7,164 bases of DNA, from the NCBI GenBank assembly GCA_036524855.1, contig DATDBL010000201.1, forward strand, positions 1 to 7,164, given 5' to 3'. Both the position numbers and the translations under genes were made by a program. Below are positions 5,338-7,164 of the stretch, piece by piece. Source of the stretch: Aldersonia sp036524855. GTDB taxonomy: Bacteria; Actinomycetota; Actinomycetes; Mycobacteriales; Mycobacteriaceae. Numbering within the stretch: the stretch's first letter is position 1; every line of letters starts with the position of its first letter. Under the pieces are notes generated by a model. That model saw nothing but the letters and a program-made list of their open reading frames with translations, had not been told where the DNA came from and made no database searches.

Positions 5338-6878
5338 GAGGCGAGAATCACCTGCCGGGGGCGCCGGGCGAGGTGGCGCTACTCGTCCACCGATTCCTGG
5401 TCGACTACGCCCGCAATCCGGTCAACATGCTGGTGCTGGTGTTGGTCCCGGTGGTGTTCGTGATCGTTGCGGCCGGGTCGATGGCCGATGCGGCGAAGCT
5501 GCTCGGCGGCGCGGGCGGGCCGGCGGTGGAAACCGCGACCGCGGGCTGGGCGGCGGGATTCCTCGCCGGTATCGCCATGTTCTTCCAGATCGGCGCCGCC
5601 CGTGCGGCCGATCGGCGGCTGGTGTCGGCGGGTCTTGCGCCGATGCGGTTGGTTGCGGCCCGGCTCGGGACCGGCCTGGTGCTGGGAGCGTTGGTCGCGG
5701 CGGCGGCGCTGCTCGCGTTGGCCGCGCGCACCGGCATCGGCGACCTCGGCCGGGCGATCGCCGGCACGCTGATGTTCGCGGTGATCTATCTGGCGATCGG
5801 TGCACTGGTGGGGGCGCTGGTGCGCAACCCGGTCAACGGCACCGTCCTCATCTTGTTCATCTGGATTCTGGACGTGTTCTTCGGACCCGCCGTCGGATCC
5901 CCCGATCGCATCGAAACACGTTGGTTCCCGACCCATTTCGTGACGTTGTGGATGGTCGACATTCCGTCCCGGCACGGCGGCCGGATCGGGGACCTCGGCT
6001 GGGCACTGGTGTGGATGTTCGCGGCGCTGATCGTCAGCACCGTCGTCATCACCGCCACCGTCGGCGTGGTCCGGCGGTCGCGTCGGCGATCCCCAGTCGG
6101 GTTTAGCTGGGCCCAGTTTTCGGCCGGACTGCGGATGGGACTGCGCGACTACCGCCGCAACCCGGTGCTGTGGGTGCTGCTGGTGGTGGTGCCGATCGTG
6201 TTCATCGTGCTGGCCAAGGCGATGACCGCGCAGGAGTCCGGGGTGTTCTCCCTGGTCGAGGGTGGTCGGACGGTGATGGAGGTGTTCTGGTTGCCGGATG
6301 TGCATGCCGGGACGATGACCCCGATCGCGATCTCCTCGCTCGCGGCGTTGGCCGGGCTGTTCGTCGGGCTCGACGCGCGCGCGGGCGATCAGCGACTGAC
6401 CCTGGCCGGTTTCCCCTTCCCCCTCCTGCTCGCTGTCCGGTTGACGATGATCGGGATCGCCGCGGGGCTGGTCACCGTCTCGTCCCTGATGATCACCGCC
6501 ACGGTGTTCGATGCCCGGCAGTGGGGCGTCTACGGCGCCGGGAACCTGCTCATGGCGGTGACCTACGGGCTACTCGGGTTCTGCCTGGGGCCGATCTTCG
6601 GGCGCGTGGGTGGGGTGTTCATCGCCTTTCTGGTGCCGTTCCTCGACATCGGGATCGGCCAGAGTCCGATGCTGCGACCCGAACCGGCGACCTGGGCACA
6701 CGGCCTCCCGGGATACGGGGCGATGCGGGTGTTGCTCGACGGCGGGCTGACCGCACGGTTCGACGAAGCCGGGCCGCTGCTGGCGGCGCTGGCATGGCTG
6801 CTCGCGCTCACCGCACTGGCCGGGTGGTTGTTCCACCGCGCGCCCGCCACCCCCACGCGGCCCCGCTTGGGGACGTGA
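5334..6878 (+). CDS. ABC transporter permease, tandem-duplicated (12 predicted helices)
   Basis: This 514-aa membrane protein forms the transport channel for the adjacent ATPase and starts within that gene's stop codon (ATGA). Hydrophobic segments fall into two sets of about six. The first set is near residues 31-48, 72-88, 110-130, 143-164, 169-185 and 224-246. The second is near 278-295, 328-346, 365-388, 402-420, 424-440 and 480-500. The halves are clearly related. DYARNPVNMLVLVLVPVVFVI (from residue 24; last residue shared) matches DYRRNPVLWVLLVVVPIVF (272-290). AARAADRRLVSAG matches LDARAGDQRLTLAG. FIWILD followed by an FPTHFVTLWMVD segment matches FLVPFLD followed by LPGYGAMRVLLD. A basic linker (VVRRSRRRS, about 246-253) joins them. 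ABC-2 permeases are usually single six-helix units that dimerise, so this protein probably supplies both halves of the channel in one chain. The substrate is unknown. The frame is intact throughout, unlike the genes to its left. Confidence 0.9.
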   Translation: MRGENHLPGAPGEVALLVHRFLVDYARNPVNMLVLVLVPVVFVIVAAGSMADAAKLLGGAGGPAVETATAGWAAGFLAGIAMFFQIGAARAADRRLVSAGLAPMRLVAARLGTGLVLGALVAAAALLALAARTGIGDLGRAIAGTLMFAVIYLAIGALVGALVRNPVNGTVLILFIWILDVFFGPAVGSPDRIETRWFPTHFVTLWMVDIPSRHGGRIGDLGWALVWMFAALIVSTVVITATVGVVRRSRRRSPVGFSWAQFSAGLRMGLRDYRRNPVLWVLLVVVPIVFIVLAKAMTAQESGVFSLVEGGRTVMEVFWLPDVHAGTMTPIAISSLAALAGLFVGLDARAGDQRLTLAGFPFPLLLAVRLTMIGIAAGLVTVSSLMITATVFDARQWGVYGAGNLLMAVTYGLLGFCLGPIFGRVGGVFIAFLVPFLDIGIGQSPMLRPEPATWAHGLPGYGAMRVLLDGGLTARFDEAGPLLAALAWLLALTALAGWLFHRAPATPTRPRLGT

Positions 6879-6921
6879 CCCGGCGGATCGACACAGGTCC
6901 CAGCCCGGCGCCCTGGCTATC

Positions 6922-6949
6922 GGCACAATCCACAACAAAGTTGTGTGCC
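6922..6949. terminator. Hairpin between convergent genes, possible bidirectional terminator
   Basis: CACAAC (6931-6936), AAA loop, GTTGTG (6940-6945) is a perfect 6-bp stem. The outer GGCA (6922-6925) and TGCC (6946-6949) can extend it across a 5-base bulge. It lies 44 bases after the permease stop and about 76 bases from the stop of the convergent ATPase gene, a fitting place for shared termination. There is no U-run. Confidence 0.4.
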
Positions 6950-6950
6950 C

Positions 6951-6982
6951 GACCACCCCCGCCCATGTGGCTGGTGGTGGTC
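6951..6982. terminator. Second stem-loop between convergent genes
   Basis: GACCACC (6951-6957) pairs perfectly with GGTGGTC (6976-6982) around an 18-base loop. It sits directly next to the CACAAC hairpin and nearer the convergent ATPase gene. The GC-rich stem could help stop transcription from either side. The long loop and lack of a U-run make this uncertain. Confidence 0.3.
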
Positions 6983-7024
6983 GTCCAAGACTCACCATCG
7001 GTGGGTGCTGCCCGCTCTCGCTGG

Positions 7025-7164
7025 TTACCGGGTGGGGGTGAACCGGCGCAGTCGCAGGCTGTTGCTCACCACGAACACCGAGCTGAAGGCCATTGCGGCA
7101 CCGGCGATCAGCGGGTTGAGCAGGCCCAGCGCCGCCAGCGGCAGGGCCGCCACGTTGTAGGCGA
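7025..7164 (-). CDS. Copper-transporting P-type ATPase, C-terminal end (partial)
   Basis: The minus strand encodes the last 45 residues of a copper-translocating P1B-type ATPase (CopA/CtpA/CtpV type), which exports or delivers copper across the membrane using ATP. The visible part includes AYNVAALPLAALGLLNP, the membrane-anchored metal-site motif region MAFSSVFVVSNSLRLRRF, and a TAA stop at 7025-7027. The YN and MxxSS residues in the last two helices are the ones that, with the CPC motif upstream, form the intramembrane Cu(I) sites in this family. The 5' part, including the CPC, DKTG and HMA regions, lies outside the window. The gene is convergent with the ABC operon and probably unrelated to it in function. 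Confidence 0.93.
   Translation of the reverse strand, partial: AYNVAALPLAALGLLNPLIAGAAMAFSSVFVVSNSLRLRRFTPTR

Noticed and set aside
5379..6305. Minus-strand frame of 308 codons inside the permease
   Set aside because: It is antisense to the permease. Its His/Gln/Arg-rich content is what hydrophobic codons give on the opposite strand.
1..7164. CRISPR array, tRNA, rRNA or riboswitch
   Set aside because: I saw no regularly spaced repeats, no tRNA-like cloverleaf signals and no rRNA or riboswitch sequence on reading both strands.

Overview
The window is high-GC DNA with the strong G/C third-position bias of actinobacteria. A wax ester synthase/diacylglycerol acyltransferase (WS/DGAT) remnant, an actinobacterial-style PspA N-terminus and a CopA-type copper ATPase tail together suggest a mycolic-acid actinobacterium such as Nocardia or Rhodococcus. 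The genus is an inference from gene content only.

Layout. Bases 1-2050 are mostly decayed accessory DNA. They hold an N-terminal scrap of a conserved actinobacterial hypothetical family (minus strand, 396-470), the 5' end of an IS1182-family transposase (625-777), one apparently intact 172-aa protein of unknown function (1010-1528), and a probable Tn3-family transposase C-terminus followed by a possible terminal inverted repeat (1896-2047). Bases 2198-4202 are a minus-strand block of broken lipid and envelope genes. These are the first 43 codons of pspA joined to the interior of a WS/DGAT gene, which carries two compensating single-base frameshifts, followed by an alpha/beta-hydrolase (lipase-like) gene with about three frameshifts.

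Bases 4203-4668 are a non-coding region that once separated divergent genes. It holds two operator-like inverted repeats. Bases 4669-6878 are an intact two-gene ABC transporter operon with a 4-base ATGA overlap: an ATPase with every canonical motif, and a 514-aa permease that is visibly a tandem duplication of a six-helix unit. Bases 6879-7024 separate it from a convergent gene and contain hairpins. The window ends inside the 3' end of a minus-strand copper-transporting P-type ATPase.

How it fits together. The ABC pair should work as an exporter, with the fused permease supplying both membrane halves; its substrate cannot be read from the sequence. The WS/DGAT and hydrolase genes look like a former neutral-lipid pair that has been inactivated, beside a zone of mobile-element debris. 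I see no CRISPR array, RNA gene or clear defence system. The most interesting items are the pspA::WS/DGAT junction, the concentration of frameshifts in one block, and the duplicated permease.
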